Shown: positions 17,254 through 26,678 of the stretch, piece after piece
How the letters are laid out: the number at the start of each line of letters is the position of its first letter
Position numbering within the stretch: position 1 is the first letter of the stretch
Source of the DNA: Pseudolachnospira sp051055405
GTDB lineage: Bacteria; Bacillota; Clostridia; Lachnospirales; Lachnospiraceae
DNA: 64,000 nt
Assembly (NCBI RefSeq): GCF_051055405.1
Contig: NZ_CP167068.1
Coordinates: forward strand, 1,178,001-1,242,000
Direction of reading: 5' to 3'
Program-made: the position numbers and the translations under genes
The notes under the pieces: generated by a model
The model's database searches: none
What the model was told of the DNA's origin: nothing
What the model saw: only the letters and a program-made list of their open reading frames with translations

Positions 17254-18258
17254 ATGGGGCAGATTACACTTTTTGACTGTACTCTGCGCGATGGCGCCAA
17301 TGCTGTCCCGAATGGATTTTCCAGAAAGCAGGCAGAATTGATACTGGAAGGCCTTCTTTCCAACGGAATTGATACCATCGAGATCGGAGGCAGTAAGGGG
17401 CTGGGGGGAGTCGCTCCCGATGAAAGCTTGAATGATCAGGAATATCTGGAGATGGCTCAGCCGTTTACTAGGCGTGGGACGATCGGGATTTTTTTAAATA
17501 TCAAAAATGCGACGACGGAGCGAATCCGTGAAGCGAGCGATGCGGGTATGAAATTTATCCGCATCGGAGCTGCCGCTGGAGACGGATTCAAATGCTATGA
17601 AGCGATTCAGCAGGTAAAAGCATGCGGGATTGCCTGCGAGTATTCCTTGATGAAATCTTATCTTTTGCCTCCGGCCGATTTAGCCAGAGAGGCCAGAGTG
17701 CTGGAATCCTGCGGGCTGGATCGGATTACGGTGATGGATTCGGCAGGAACCATGCTGCCGGAGGACGTCCGCGCTTATGTGGAGGCGATACGGCAGGAGG
17801 TGCGGATTTCCGTCGCTTTTCATGGACACAATAATTTGGGGCTCTCTCATGCAAATGCGTTGACCGCCCTGGAAGCCGGGGCGGATACGCTAGATTGCTG
17901 CCTGCTGGGGCTGGCCCGCAGCGCGGGGAATGGCGCGACGGAGATCCTCTCGGCGCTGCTTGCGCGCCGAGGAATGTTGAAGACGGTAAATATACCGGGG
18001 CTTTTGGGCTTCGTGGAGAGACAGCTGCTTCCAGAACTTGGCGGCTGCGATGAAAGCTCTTTTATTCGACCGGAGGATGTGATATGCGGTATCGCTGGGT
18101 GCCATTCTAGCTTTTTGAGCTTGTTCCGCGAAATGGCGGTGAGCCACGATGTGCCGTTGTATGATTTGATCGAGCGAGTTTCCGTTCTGGATCGGAAAAG
18201 CCCGTCTCGAGAGTTGATGGAGGCGGAGGCACTCGCCCTGGTCGAAGGCCGGGCTTAG
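17254..18258 (+). CDS. HMGL-family aldolase (4-hydroxy-2-oxovalerate aldolase-like)
   Basis: A 334-residue TIM-barrel protein of the HMG-CoA lyase-like family. The N-terminal FDCTLRDG motif supplies arginine and aspartate for divalent metal and enolate binding, and FHGHNNLGLSHAN near residue 188 supplies the paired metal histidines; GLARSAGNGATE is the conserved glycine loop near residue 218. The pattern is closest to DmpG/MhpE 4-hydroxy-2-oxoacid aldolases, which cleave to pyruvate and an aldehyde, but it lacks a visible DmpF dehydrogenase partner. Cotranscription with a tricarboxylate transporter suggests cleavage of an imported hydroxy-oxo acid. Confidence 0.85.
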   Translation: MGQITLFDCTLRDGANAVPNGFSRKQAELILEGLLSNGIDTIEIGGSKGLGGVAPDESLNDQEYLEMAQPFTRRGTIGIFLNIKNATTERIREASDAGMKFIRIGAAAGDGFKCYEAIQQVKACGIACEYSLMKSYLLPPADLAREARVLESCGLDRITVMDSAGTMLPEDVRAYVEAIRQEVRISVAFHGHNNLGLSHANALTALEAGADTLDCCLLGLARSAGNGATEILSALLARRGMLKTVNIPGLLGFVERQLLPELGGCDESSFIRPEDVICGIAGCHSSFLSLFREMAVSHDVPLYDLIERVSVLDRKSPSRELMEAEALALVEGRA

Positions 18259-18287
18259 TGAAAGCATAGGCAGGGAGGAAATGGAGT

Positions 18288-19298
18288 ATGGTAGAAATCA
18301 TATGTCCGCCAAACCGTACACCGGAGCGGGACGGGATCTATGAAAGCGGAGGCTTTCGGTATCAGGCGGACGCATCATGGGCGAAATGGCCAGAAAATCT
18401 GACAGGAGTCCACGCGTTGGGAGGCTGCGTTGACTGGGACGGCAGTTTGATTGTGGCGACAGAAGACAGAGAGCATCCGCTCACGGTATTTGACACGGAG
18501 GGGAAGTATCAAAGAGCCTTTGGTATAGGGCTTTTTCAAAAGGCTCATAGCGCTAATTTTACGCCGGTTCATACCCTGCTGGTGGCGGATGCCGGAATGA
18601 AAGCCCACGTGATCCGAGAGATCGATTTAGAAGGACGCTGGATTCGGGATTTCGGATGGCTGGGACGCCACGGCGACAGCGGCTATGATCCCGGATATCT
18701 GGAAGAACTTCGCCGAGAAGGAAGAATTCCAAAAGAAGAGAGCTGGAATAAGAGGCCGGATTTTAATGCCAGGCTGGATAGCATTCGACGCTGCGGAGCA
18801 CCTTTTTGTCGGCCGTGCAGTATGAAGGTCGGCCGCAGCGGCTACTATTTTGCCGCTGACGGCTACGGCAATGCGGCGGTACACAAATTTCGTCCAGACG
18901 GGACTTTGGATAGATCCTTTGGAGAGCCGGGAAGCGGTCCAGGGCGCTTTCGCTTGGTACATGATCTTTGTCTGGACGCTAGGGATCGGATTTGGGTAGC
19001 CGACCGAGAAAATGCCTGCGTACATGTTTTTGATCAGGATGGAAAGCTTCTGGCTTTTTGCGGAAGCGGACTTTTTCGGGTAGGCTCGGTTTGCGCGGAT
19101 GAAAAATGGGTCTATGTGGGAGAACTGGACGGAGGGATTACGATTATCAATCTGGATTTCCAAGTTGTGGCTCGATTTGGAAGCCGCGGCTGCGCTCTTC
19201 ACGCTCATGGATTGACCGTTGACGAAAACGGAGATTTGATTCTATTTACCAATAAGTACAGCAAAACAAATAATATTCTACGGCTTTTTCGAAGCTGA
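18288..19298 (+). CDS. NHL-repeat beta-propeller protein
   Basis: A 336-residue protein with NHL-type blade repeats. Clear blades include KFRPDGTLDRSFGEPGSGPG near residue 205, then LCLDARDRIWVADRENACVHVFDQ and a terminal VDENGDLILF segment. No signal peptide is seen, so it is probably cytoplasmic. It ends the transporter/aldolase operon. NHL propellers can be scaffolds or lactonase-like enzymes; which applies here is not visible. Two CxxC-like cysteine groups near residues 165-180 are unusual for the family. Confidence 0.78.
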   Translation: MVEIICPPNRTPERDGIYESGGFRYQADASWAKWPENLTGVHALGGCVDWDGSLIVATEDREHPLTVFDTEGKYQRAFGIGLFQKAHSANFTPVHTLLVADAGMKAHVIREIDLEGRWIRDFGWLGRHGDSGYDPGYLEELRREGRIPKEESWNKRPDFNARLDSIRRCGAPFCRPCSMKVGRSGYYFAADGYGNAAVHKFRPDGTLDRSFGEPGSGPGRFRLVHDLCLDARDRIWVADRENACVHVFDQDGKLLAFCGSGLFRVGSVCADEKWVYVGELDGGITIINLDFQVVARFGSRGCALHAHGLTVDENGDLILFTNKYSKTNNILRLFRS

Positions 19299-19336
19299 AG
19301 CGGAAACCAAGAAGGAATTTCCTGTAGAACAAAAAA

Positions 19337-19371
19337 CGCCTGGGAAGAAGCGCTATCCTTTTTCCTAGGCG
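19337..19371 (+). terminator. Terminator of the transporter/aldolase operon
   Basis: A 10-bp stem (CGCCTGGGAA with TTCCTAGGCG, one G-T pair) with a loop of about 15 bases, followed after two bases by a T-rich stretch. Confidence 0.7.
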
Positions 19372-19473
19372 GATTTCTTTTTACTGGTCCATGACTTTTT
19401 TCGCCGCCTCCTTTGGATTAACCGGGACGATAGCTGTACAATGTTTAAAAATGCGCTTTTGAAGAAAAACTTC

Positions 19474-19502
19474 TTGACAAATGTCTGGGAATTTGGTAGA
19501 TT
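19474..19502 (+). promoter_or_regulatory. Promoter of the tRNA-Pro/tRNA-Arg pair
   Basis: TTGACA, a 17-base spacer and TAGATT, about 33 bases upstream of tRNA-Pro. Confidence 0.7.
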
Positions 19503-19534
19503 ATATAACAGTGTGAGAAGTGCTATCATTATTT

Positions 19535-19608
19535 CGGAGCGTGGCTCAGTTTGGTAGAGCGTCCGGTTAGGGACCGGGAGGTCGCAGGTTCGAATCCTGT
19601 CGCCCCGA
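19535..19608 (+). tRNA. tRNA-Pro (AGG)
   Basis: A 74-nt cloverleaf with D-arm GCTC..GAGC, anticodon stem TCCGG/CCGGG with loop TTAGGGA (anticodon AGG), and T-arm GCAGG TTCGAAT CCTGT. The acceptor stem CGGAGCG/CGCCCCG has one A-C mismatch at position 4-69. Proline is assigned from the anticodon. Confidence 0.92.
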
Positions 19609-19641
19609 TTTTTTCTTTGCTTTTTTGTGAAGAAAGAGAGT

Positions 19642-19715
<74 letters not shown>

Positions 19716-19721
19716 GGACAA

Positions 19722-19751
19722 GCTTCCAGGTGTTTACTTGGGAGTTTTTTT
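19722..19751 (+). terminator. Terminator of the tRNA pair
   Basis: A 9-bp stem with two G-T pairs (CTTCCAGGT with ACTTGGGAG) followed by seven T residues, just after tRNA-Arg. Confidence 0.6.
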
Positions 19752-19778
19752 ATTTCATAGGAATTTTCTATTAAAACG

Positions 19779-19814
19779 TAAAGAAGGAGGGCCGCTTGGA
19801 CCCTCCTTCTTTTG
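19779..19814. terminator. Terminator at the end of the tail operon
   Basis: A strong hairpin (AAGAAGGAGGG with CCCTCCTTCTT) flanked by A-rich and T-rich runs. It lies 3' of TMP2 on the minus strand and separates the tail block from the tRNA genes. Confidence 0.8.
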
Positions 19815-19854
19815 CGCCTTGTAAAAGTTTTCCAGAGAGACTCTTCCTACCAAA

Positions 19855-22800
19855 TTACCGCTTCATATTTCGTTTTGCGGAGTTTCGGATCGCTTTCAGG
19901 CTGGTATCCAGCTCCTTTTTCACAATCCGCCCAATCCGATTCGCCATTTCCGTGTTGACATCACCGGAAAGCGCTACCAGAGGGGCGTTGAGTTCCAAAG
20001 TGACTGGAGCTAGGTCTGACGGGGAGAGTGGAGAAAGCAAAAGGGAAGGCGTCGGCGTCAATTCGGAGCGAAGCAGATGATTCATTGCGCTCGTCAATTC
20101 CGGCATATTTCCCACAAAGTCGCGGAACAGCCTGCCATCGTCTGGGGTCAGGATCACTTCTCCATTTCTTACCATGGCAAGTCCATCTTCTCCACTTTGT
20201 CTCAAAACATCGACGATACCTCCCTGGCGGAATCCGGCCTCCCGGAATTTCGCCTTGGTCTTGGGACCGACATTGCCATCCGGATTGAGCCCGTTTTGTC
20301 GCTGGAATTCCAGGACTGCCCGGAGGGTGGCGGGGCCGAAACTTCCGTCTATGTCCAGGCCTGCCTGGATAGTTCCGTTTAAGGCGCGTTGAAGCTTTCG
20401 GACATCATCGCCTTTTTGTCCCCGGCGCAGCGTACCATTTACATTTGATACTTTTTGATCTTCTCCAGTCAACGTAGGAGAGGACGGCGTCTGATGCTTC
20501 CGTCGGTATTCTTCCGAGTTGATAATCCCCTGGCGGACTTCCTCGGCCGTCATCCCGTTTGCCATCCGCTGGTTCCAATCCTCCAAACCAGCCTCATCCG
20601 GTTCCCGCTTCAACAGATCCAGGTACAGGCCCCGGATATAGTTCCGGTTCTTATCCACCACCGCGCTGACCGCGGCGGAATCCGTGGCATCATTCACATG
20701 GCCCGCCTGGATGGGCCCGCTCTTCTGGCCGGTCACCGCCTCGTTCTGCTTCGCAATCGACGAAAGCATCGACTGGGTCGCCTGCTCGATCCGGATTGCC
20801 ATCGCGTCGTAGGCATCCGAGATCTGTTTCAGATGCGCCGTGATCGCCGCATCCGCATCGGCCACCGTGCCCGTATAGGTGGTCACGGCATTTCCAGCCG
20901 CCGACCACACGCCGGTGATTCCCTCGCTGATCTGATACCCGGTTTCCTCCGAAAGCTTCTGCAGGCTTTCCCGGACCGAGGAAACATTCCCATTGATCTG
21001 GCCGGTCAGGTCCGTAAGAGCCGTCTTCGTATCCTTGGCGTAGGCTTCTAAGGAGTCCTTAAGGTCCTCAAACTCCTGATCCAAAACTTCCACCTGGATT
21101 TCGTACTTCTTATCGGCCTCCGTATCCTCTAGCTTTTCCTGGGCCTTGGCCAGGTCCGCCTGCAGCTGCTTCCGCCTCTTTCTCGCGTAGTCGGAGTCAT
21201 TGCCTTCTAAAGCAGAAAGCTGCCGCTCGATCTCCCGGATACTGTTTGTCTGCTCCGCGATGGTTTTCTGATAGTCAGATTCCTCCTTGGCGGTTTTCAG
21301 GGCTTCCTTCCGCTTGTCTAAGATCTCCTCGTAGGCATCCGCCTGGGCATCCAATTGTTCCTGGATGAGGTCCAGCATGTCCTCCTCATAGTCGTAGACA
21401 TCGGAGATGGCATCCCGGTAATCCTCCATCAGCTCATTTCGTTTTTCCATGTAGGCGTTATATCCGGAAGCGCCCATCTGGTCCGCTCCGGAACGCTTGG
21501 CCTTAGCATCCAGGGAAGCTAGGGCCGCCTGGTATTCGGAAACCGACTGCCTGGCGATGGCAAGTTTCTGGGCCATCAAACCAGCGGAGGCCAGGCCCGA
21601 TGCCGTGTAAGCCCCGCTCTTTTCCACCAGGTCTTCGCGTTTCAAGAGATCCAGCAGGAAGTCGGTCTCCTCCGTCAGGTCCTGGTAAGCCTGCACCTTT
21701 CTGGAAAGGTTCTCCCAGCGGATGTCATCCATGGCCTGCTGCATCTCCAGGATAGACTTGGTGCAGGCATTGATGGCATTGGCATTGTCGAGGATCTGTT
21801 CGGTCAGGCGGTACCAGTCCTCGGAATTCTTGACGATCACGCCGCGGGAAACTTCCCGGTCCAGGAGAGCCTGCAGCTCCCGATTGGCCGCCTCCAAAGA
21901 AAGGCGTTCCTGCTCGGACAGCTCCTGCATCTTCTGATAATAGGCCATGCCGATGGAATCTCCTCTGGCCTCCAGGAGATCAAGGCCAGACTCAAAGCGG
22001 GAGCGTTTGGAAGAAAGAAGATCGTTTCGATTATCCAGTTCCTCCTGCAGGTTCTCTAACTTAGCCTTGGCATTCTCCCGGAGAGCCTCGGTATAATCCG
22101 CGGCAGCCTTGGAAGCATTCTGGTAAGCCTCCCTCTGCACCGCTAAAAGGGCATTGTACTTCTCCGCCAGGACCAGCGCAGAGCCGGAGAGGGAAGAGGT
22201 ATCGATCTTTTCCTTGGCCTGGAAAGCAGAAAGGAACTGGTCTCTAGTGGCATTCTTCAAAAGCCCCATCTGGATGGCCAGCTCGGTATTGGCATCCACC
22301 AAAGCGCTGTTATAGGTATCCAGCTGATTTTTCAGGTTTTGGGTCTGCTGGTCTAAGAGGCTGTTCTTTTCCGTCAGGCTGAGAGCATTCTTATAAGCCT
22401 GTTCCAGGCGGGACATGGCGTCGTCCAGCCGGTCAATCTTCTCCTTGGTCTCATCGAGGCGGAGGTTGGCAAAATCCTCGGCGGCGCTTCGGATATCGCC
22501 CCGGAGGGAAGAAAGCTCCCCCGCGCAGTCCTGTGCCTTATCATAGAAATCCTGGAAAGTATCGATGGACTTCTTCAAGTCCTCGTCGGTAATCTTCTCC
22601 AGGTCAATGCGTCCAGAGCGGACCAGAGCCTTATAGTGATCGGAAAGGTCGGTGGAATCGGCCTCCTGCTGATAGCGGTTTGCGGCTTCTTCGAGGAGCT
22701 GCATCTGCTCGATCATGGAAGAAAAAGCAGAATCGAAGCCAGCCTTCTTGGCAGCGGTGGAGACGGAAGACTCCACGGAGTTAAGGAACTCCTCGGTGCG

Positions 22801-25800
22801 GGCCTTTAGGACATCCAGCTTGCGGACGATCCAGTCGACGAGTTCCTCAAATGTGTCTTTGGCATCAGAGGTGGATTTTGAATTGGAAGAACTTTGGCGA
22901 TTGGATTTACTATCAGAGGAGCCAGAAGAAGGGGTACCGCCGTAACCTGCTACAAAAGCATGGCCCGACGTATCAAAATTACCCCTTGCGTAAGCTTTTC
23001 CTCGTCCCCCGCCGGAGGTTACATAGCCATTTTTAAATAATTCTTCGGTTTGTCTATGATTAAAGATAATGGCGCCCTTCGGGATAGTAGCAAATTCTGC
23101 GCCGCGGTCGCCTACGGTCCAATATTTGTCGCCATAGACAATCAGTTCTTGACCTAGCTCTCCTGTTAACGCTGTTTCTCTGCGTTTGGTACCCCAGCTG
23201 CCTTTTGCATGTGCAGTACCGTTTTTTACAGCAAACGACCTTCCAGTACCCCTAGATGTTCCTCCCTGGGAAGATTCGTTTTCTGTGGAGGTATTGCTAG
23301 TAGTAATAAGCGTGCTGATTTTAAAGTTAGCGCCTTGTTCCGCTTGTGCCTTAATAGCAAGAAGGGCGACTGATAGGGCGGATAAACGTGCTTGGGCGGC
23401 GACCGTATCCAAGGGAAATTTTTTTGGTTGAACAATTAGTTTGAAAACTTCGGAAGAGATATTTTTTAGTTGTTCCATCATAATGATAGAAGAAGTGTTA
23501 TCTAAATTGTTCACCTTATTGAGGCTGTCTTCCAGCTTTGACAGTTCCTCTTGGGCTGTACGGTAAGCATCGCTTTCGGGGGTAAGCGTGTTGAGTTTTT
23601 CTTTGGTATTTTGAATTTCATTTTCCAGATATTCTCGGGAAACCTGGATGTTCATTTCAGTGGGTTCTGTTAGCCCTTGTTCAATTTCTGCAATTTGCTG
23701 CTGGACCTCATCGGCCTCCGCTTTTAAGCGGATTTTTTCCTCAGGTGTCTCCGCAGAACTCCATTGCTTGATCAGGGAGTCATATTCTTGCTGTAGGGTA
23801 GCATAATTTACTAAATCTTCTGCAGTTTGGCTTGCCAAATCTTCCTTGGCTTTTTGGATTTCTTCTAGTTTATCCAAAATTTGCTGGGTGCTTTCCTGGT
23901 CGTACTCCGAGGTGAGACCCCATGTTCCTTCCTCAATCATTGCTGCCTTATCAGCAAGCGCCTGAGCTTCCATCATTTCTAAGGCATTCAAGTTATCGGC
24001 GCTGCTATCTAATAATTCATCTGTCCAGTCGAAGGTTTGACCAAAGGTGAAGGATTCCAGATCTCCGAACAAGGACAAGGCGGCTTCCTTCGTTAGACCG
24101 AGTTGATCAACAAAGTCCTGCAGTTTGGCGCCTTCCGCTACTACGAAACTCTCTGTATCGCCAATGAAGAGTCCCTCGGAAAGAGCATCTCGGACAAATT
24201 GGGTAATACCTTCGTCATCTTCTGTAAAATACTTTTTTAAAGTGTCGTCATAGTAATCTTTCATTGCCCCAACGCCTTGATCGATCACATCCTCCGGAAT
24301 CAGCAGGCGAGCGCCAGCCTCAAAGCCAGCAGTGCCATAGCGTTGCTCAGAAAATCCTTTGGATAAATCCTCCATGGCGCTTAAGCCGGTATTATAATCA
24401 TCCTCAGGACTGGGAGCGGATTGCGAATTTCGATAGGTATCAAAGGCATTGCTGGTGCCTAGAAGTTGTTGTTCCAGTAAGTAGTATTGATCAATTTCAG
24501 AAGCAATGGCCTCCATCTCTTCCAATTTCGAAGAAATTTGATAATGAGTGGCAAAATTGTATTTATCATATCCGTCAAGGAGATGATTTAATTCCTGGTT
24601 CAACTTATGGTATTCTAGGTATTTATTGGATTTCCCTTCCTCGATTTTCGCTTGAATTTCTTTTTCCCGCGCTTTGCTTAGCTCTTTGACGGCGTCTTCG
24701 TGCAGCGTGATTCGATCGCCCTCCACAGATAGGCAGTCGGCATAATCCTCCGAATATTCGATCAACTTCTCATATTGATCAATGGTTAATGTGGAATTTT
24801 GACTGGACATCTGAGAAAGCAGTTCTCGCTCATCGCCATAAGTATTGACATTCCCTGTAAGCTCAGAGATTTCCAACTTTTTCTTTTGAAATTCGTCTAC
24901 CGCTTTTTGGAAGTCTTCCAAAGTCCAGGAATCGGATTGATTGCTTGCCATGAGCGTGTAAATGATGTCGATTGTCTCGTCGGAAGCTGTAAGCAGATAT
25001 TCCAGCATAGGATCCCGCTGGGAATGGATGATAGAAGCGATGCCAAGAGGCGCTAATCGATTGACATTTTGGTTGTTGGAGAGTTTTGACAGGATGGCTT
25101 GACGCATTTCAGAAGTACTTTTCTCTACCCCTTCAATAGCGGCCACGGGATCTAAAACAAAGAGACCTCTTTGAAATAGATTCTCTAAGCGGCTGGCGAT
25201 TCCCTCATATCCCTCAATGACCATGCCTGTTTCTGCATCATAGAGATCTTCGGACTCTGTGATTAAGCCGGATATCCGTTCTTTTATGGTGGATTCATAG
25301 CTCTTGATCTGTGTTCGAAGAGCGCTCTGCATCGTTTTATCATTGTTGTGGGTTGCCACGGAGAGCTGAGCTCTCAAATCTTCTAATTTTTTTAGATCAT
25401 CGAGGGTTTTGTCGATGCGGTCCACGCTTTCCATCTTTGGAACAGTAATTTCTGAGCCGTTTTCGTCGAATATCGTTTCTGTTCCGACTTGAACTTGCTC
25501 GGACTTTTTCGTGATAGCGTCTCGCGCATTGGAGGCCTTTTCTTCCCCAGCTTGATTCTGTGTAAGTTTTTTGAGAGCCAGCCGGAGTTCCAATTGTTTG
25601 TTGACCTCTTTTAGCTGTTTCAGCTCCTGGTGTTCCGTGAAGGTCAGCGGAACTTTGCCCTGTAGTTCCTCTATCCGTTGTTTGACGGAAGAAAGCTCGT
25701 CGTTTAGCGATTCGACCTCAGAACGCAACGATTCGAATTTTTCTTTTGTCTCCTGGACACTTTTTTGAGCGTTATTTAGGGATTGGAAAAGACCGGACAA

Positions 25801-25857
25801 TAGGTCGAAAGCAGCAATCCCTACGCCTATTAACCCAAGTTTTGGTAAGGTTAGCAT
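19855..25857 (-). CDS. Second tape-measure protein TMP2, main (3') exon
   Basis: A 2000-residue open frame, beginning right after an in-frame stop and lacking an own ribosome site, so it is read here as the 3' exon of a split gene whose 5' exon is at 26679-27017. It has a hydrophobic segment near residues 1-20, long helical and coiled-coil stretches, and the tape-measure segment GELGQELIVYGDKYWTVGDRG near residue 910. Residues ~1003-1784 are nearly identical to TMP1. A DUF4214 segment (IRGLYLDLLKREPDEAG) lies near 1735, then two peptidoglycan-binding-type repeats (GDDVRKLQRALNG and DGNVGPKTK) near 1810-1870. Tape-measure proteins set tail length and often reach the target wall. No Dit or Tal follows this copy, so it may be an alternative or reserve gene. 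Confidence 0.8.
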   Translation of the reverse strand: MLTLPKLGLIGVGIAAFDLLSGLFQSLNNAQKSVQETKEKFESLRSEVESLNDELSSVKQRIEELQGKVPLTFTEHQELKQLKEVNKQLELRLALKKLTQNQAGEEKASNARDAITKKSEQVQVGTETIFDENGSEITVPKMESVDRIDKTLDDLKKLEDLRAQLSVATHNNDKTMQSALRTQIKSYESTIKERISGLITESEDLYDAETGMVIEGYEGIASRLENLFQRGLFVLDPVAAIEGVEKSTSEMRQAILSKLSNNQNVNRLAPLGIASIIHSQRDPMLEYLLTASDETIDIIYTLMASNQSDSWTLEDFQKAVDEFQKKKLEISELTGNVNTYGDERELLSQMSSQNSTLTIDQYEKLIEYSEDYADCLSVEGDRITLHEDAVKELSKAREKEIQAKIEEGKSNKYLEYHKLNQELNHLLDGYDKYNFATHYQISSKLEEMEAIASEIDQYYLLEQQLLGTSNAFDTYRNSQSAPSPEDDYNTGLSAMEDLSKGFSEQRYGTAGFEAGARLLIPEDVIDQGVGAMKDYYDDTLKKYFTEDDEGITQFVRDALSEGLFIGDTESFVVAEGAKLQDFVDQLGLTKEAALSLFGDLESFTFGQTFDWTDELLDSSADNLNALEMMEAQALADKAAMIEEGTWGLTSEYDQESTQQILDKLEEIQKAKEDLASQTAEDLVNYATLQQEYDSLIKQWSSAETPEEKIRLKAEADEVQQQIAEIEQGLTEPTEMNIQVSREYLENEIQNTKEKLNTLTPESDAYRTAQEELSKLEDSLNKVNNLDNTSSIIMMEQLKNISSEVFKLIVQPKKFPLDTVAAQARLSALSVALLAIKAQAEQGANFKISTLITTSNTSTENESSQGGTSRGTGRSFAVKNGTAHAKGSWGTKRRETALTGELGQELIVYGDKYWTVGDRGAEFATIPKGAIIFNHRQTEELFKNGYVTSGGGRGKAYARGNFDTSGHAFVAGYGGTPSSGSSDSKSNRQSSSNSKSTSDAKDTFEELVDWIVRKLDVLKARTEEFLNSVESSVSTAAKKAGFDSAFSSMIEQMQLLEEAANRYQQEADSTDLSDHYKALVRSGRIDLEKITDEDLKKSIDTFQDFYDKAQDCAGELSSLRGDIRSAAEDFANLRLDETKEKIDRLDDAMSRLEQAYKNALSLTEKNSLLDQQTQNLKNQLDTYNSALVDANTELAIQMGLLKNATRDQFLSAFQAKEKIDTSSLSGSALVLAEKYNALLAVQREAYQNASKAAADYTEALRENAKAKLENLQEELDNRNDLLSSKRSRFESGLDLLEARGDSIGMAYYQKMQELSEQERLSLEAANRELQALLDREVSRGVIVKNSEDWYRLTEQILDNANAINACTKSILEMQQAMDDIRWENLSRKVQAYQDLTEETDFLLDLLKREDLVEKSGAYTASGLASAGLMAQKLAIARQSVSEYQAALASLDAKAKRSGADQMGASGYNAYMEKRNELMEDYRDAISDVYDYEEDMLDLIQEQLDAQADAYEEILDKRKEALKTAKEESDYQKTIAEQTNSIREIERQLSALEGNDSDYARKRRKQLQADLAKAQEKLEDTEADKKYEIQVEVLDQEFEDLKDSLEAYAKDTKTALTDLTGQINGNVSSVRESLQKLSEETGYQISEGITGVWSAAGNAVTTYTGTVADADAAITAHLKQISDAYDAMAIRIEQATQSMLSSIAKQNEAVTGQKSGPIQAGHVNDATDSAAVSAVVDKNRNYIRGLYLDLLKREPDEAGLEDWNQRMANGMTAEEVRQGIINSEEYRRKHQTPSSPTLTGEDQKVSNVNGTLRRGQKGDDVRKLQRALNGTIQAGLDIDGSFGPATLRAVLEFQRQNGLNPDGNVGPKTKAKFREAGFRQGGIVDVLRQSGEDGLAMVRNGEVILTPDDGRLFRDFVGNMPELTSAMNHLLRSELTPTPSLLLSPLSPSDLAPVTLELNAPLVALSGDVNTEMANRIGRIVKKELDTSLKAIRNSAKRNMKR
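20505..22850 (-). repeat. 2.35-kb near-identical repeat, TMP2 copy
   Basis: By eye this segment matches 44290-46636 with only scattered base changes over its whole length; both copies encode the segment from FEELVDWIVRKLDV to the DUF4214 end. Outside it the two tape-measure genes diverge sharply on both sides. Confidence 0.9.
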
Positions 25858-25873
25858 GTATAGAAAAAAACAG

Positions 25874-25902
25874 TTGTCTATCTGCTTTTCTTATGGTATG
25901 GT
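25874..25902 (+). promoter_or_regulatory. Promoter of the YbjQ-like cargo gene
   Basis: TTGTCT, a 17-base spacer and TATGGT, 41 bases before the start codon and inside the insertion. Confidence 0.65.
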
Positions 25903-25943
25903 AAAACTGAAAAAGTAAAACGTAAAATGTCGGAGGTGGAACC

Positions 25944-26249
25944 ATGGATAATGTATTGATCACAACAGGGTATAATTTTGAACGGTATAAAATTGTGAAA
26001 TATTTAGGGGTTGTACATAGCGTTATAAACATTGCTAAGTGTGTAGGACCAAGTACGTTTTTGAAAATAGGAGAAGAAGAATGTTATCAAATTTCAATAG
26101 ATGAAATGATGAGAGATTTGACAAGAAGAACACGTGCGCTTAAAGGAAATGGCATAATTGGGTTACAAGTTAGTAAAATGAAAGATCTAGGTACAGGATT
26201 TGGGTGTATAGTTGGCATTGCTACCGCAGTGCAGATTGAAAAAGAGTGA
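25944..26249 (+). CDS. YbjQ/UPF0145-like small protein (intron cargo)
   Basis: A 101-residue protein opposite in strand to the tail genes. The N-terminus (ITTGYNFERYKIVKYLGVVHS) and the C-terminus (ALKGNGIIGLQVS, then a GIATAVQIE end) match the YbjQ/UPF0145 fold, a small pentameric beta protein with no established function. Relative to the family the middle is altered and the alanine-rich GANAV motif is changed to GNGII. GGAGGTG precedes the ATG. It is unrelated to the homing endonucleases usually found in group I introns. Confidence 0.75.
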   Translation: MDNVLITTGYNFERYKIVKYLGVVHSVINIAKCVGPSTFLKIGEEECYQISIDEMMRDLTRRTRALKGNGIIGLQVSKMKDLGTGFGCIVGIATAVQIEKE

Positions 26250-26310
26250 GGTAAATCTGCCCTAGACAAACGGCGGGCAGAGCGCCGACAATTTTTTCTG
26301 GTAAATACAT

Positions 26311-26678
26311 GGACTATACAATAAAAGCACATCCACTAAGGCAGGATGTACTCCAAGGATGGGTAGTCTCTGGGCATTTCCTCCTGTTAAAAACTCTTAC
26401 TATGCGTTGACAGTTTATACAGTTTAGCCAAGATGAATGGCAGGAGGATGTGCTGCTGATCGAGTTGTGCCAAGCGGCGCGGAAAGCGGATTTTCAAACC
26501 ATACCGTGTGCCGTTACCGGCTCCGTTTCGGTTCCGCGTTCCTTCCCTGTTCCAGCATATGAGAAATTGTAAACTCACATCGGGTTAATTCCCGTTACTC
26601 CTTTCCGTGACGTATACGGATTCTTCCGGAATTGAAAGCTGCTCCATTTTTGCAGAAATCTTTTCCGAAATAGCCCTG
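26311..26678 (-). ncRNA. Group I intron core in TMP2
   Basis: On the minus strand, in order: a Q-like GATCAGCAGC (about 26450-26461), the canonical R element CAGAGACTA (GACTA at 26364-26368), a P8 hairpin GTACATCC/GGATGTGC (26344-26351 with 26327-26334), and S element TATAGTCC (TAGTC at 26312-26316). R and S pair as GACTA/TAGTC to form P7. These elements in this order define a self-splicing group I intron. It starts at the point where the TMP2 5' exon runs into a stop codon, so splicing would be needed to make full-length protein. Confidence 0.78.

Noticed and set aside
24264..24689. Plus-strand frame of 141 codons inside TMP2
   Set aside because: Mirror frame of a long, strongly coding minus-strand gene; no ribosome site or family pattern. 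Other long frames opposite polA, TMP1, Tal and the WalJ-like gene were rejected for the same reason.
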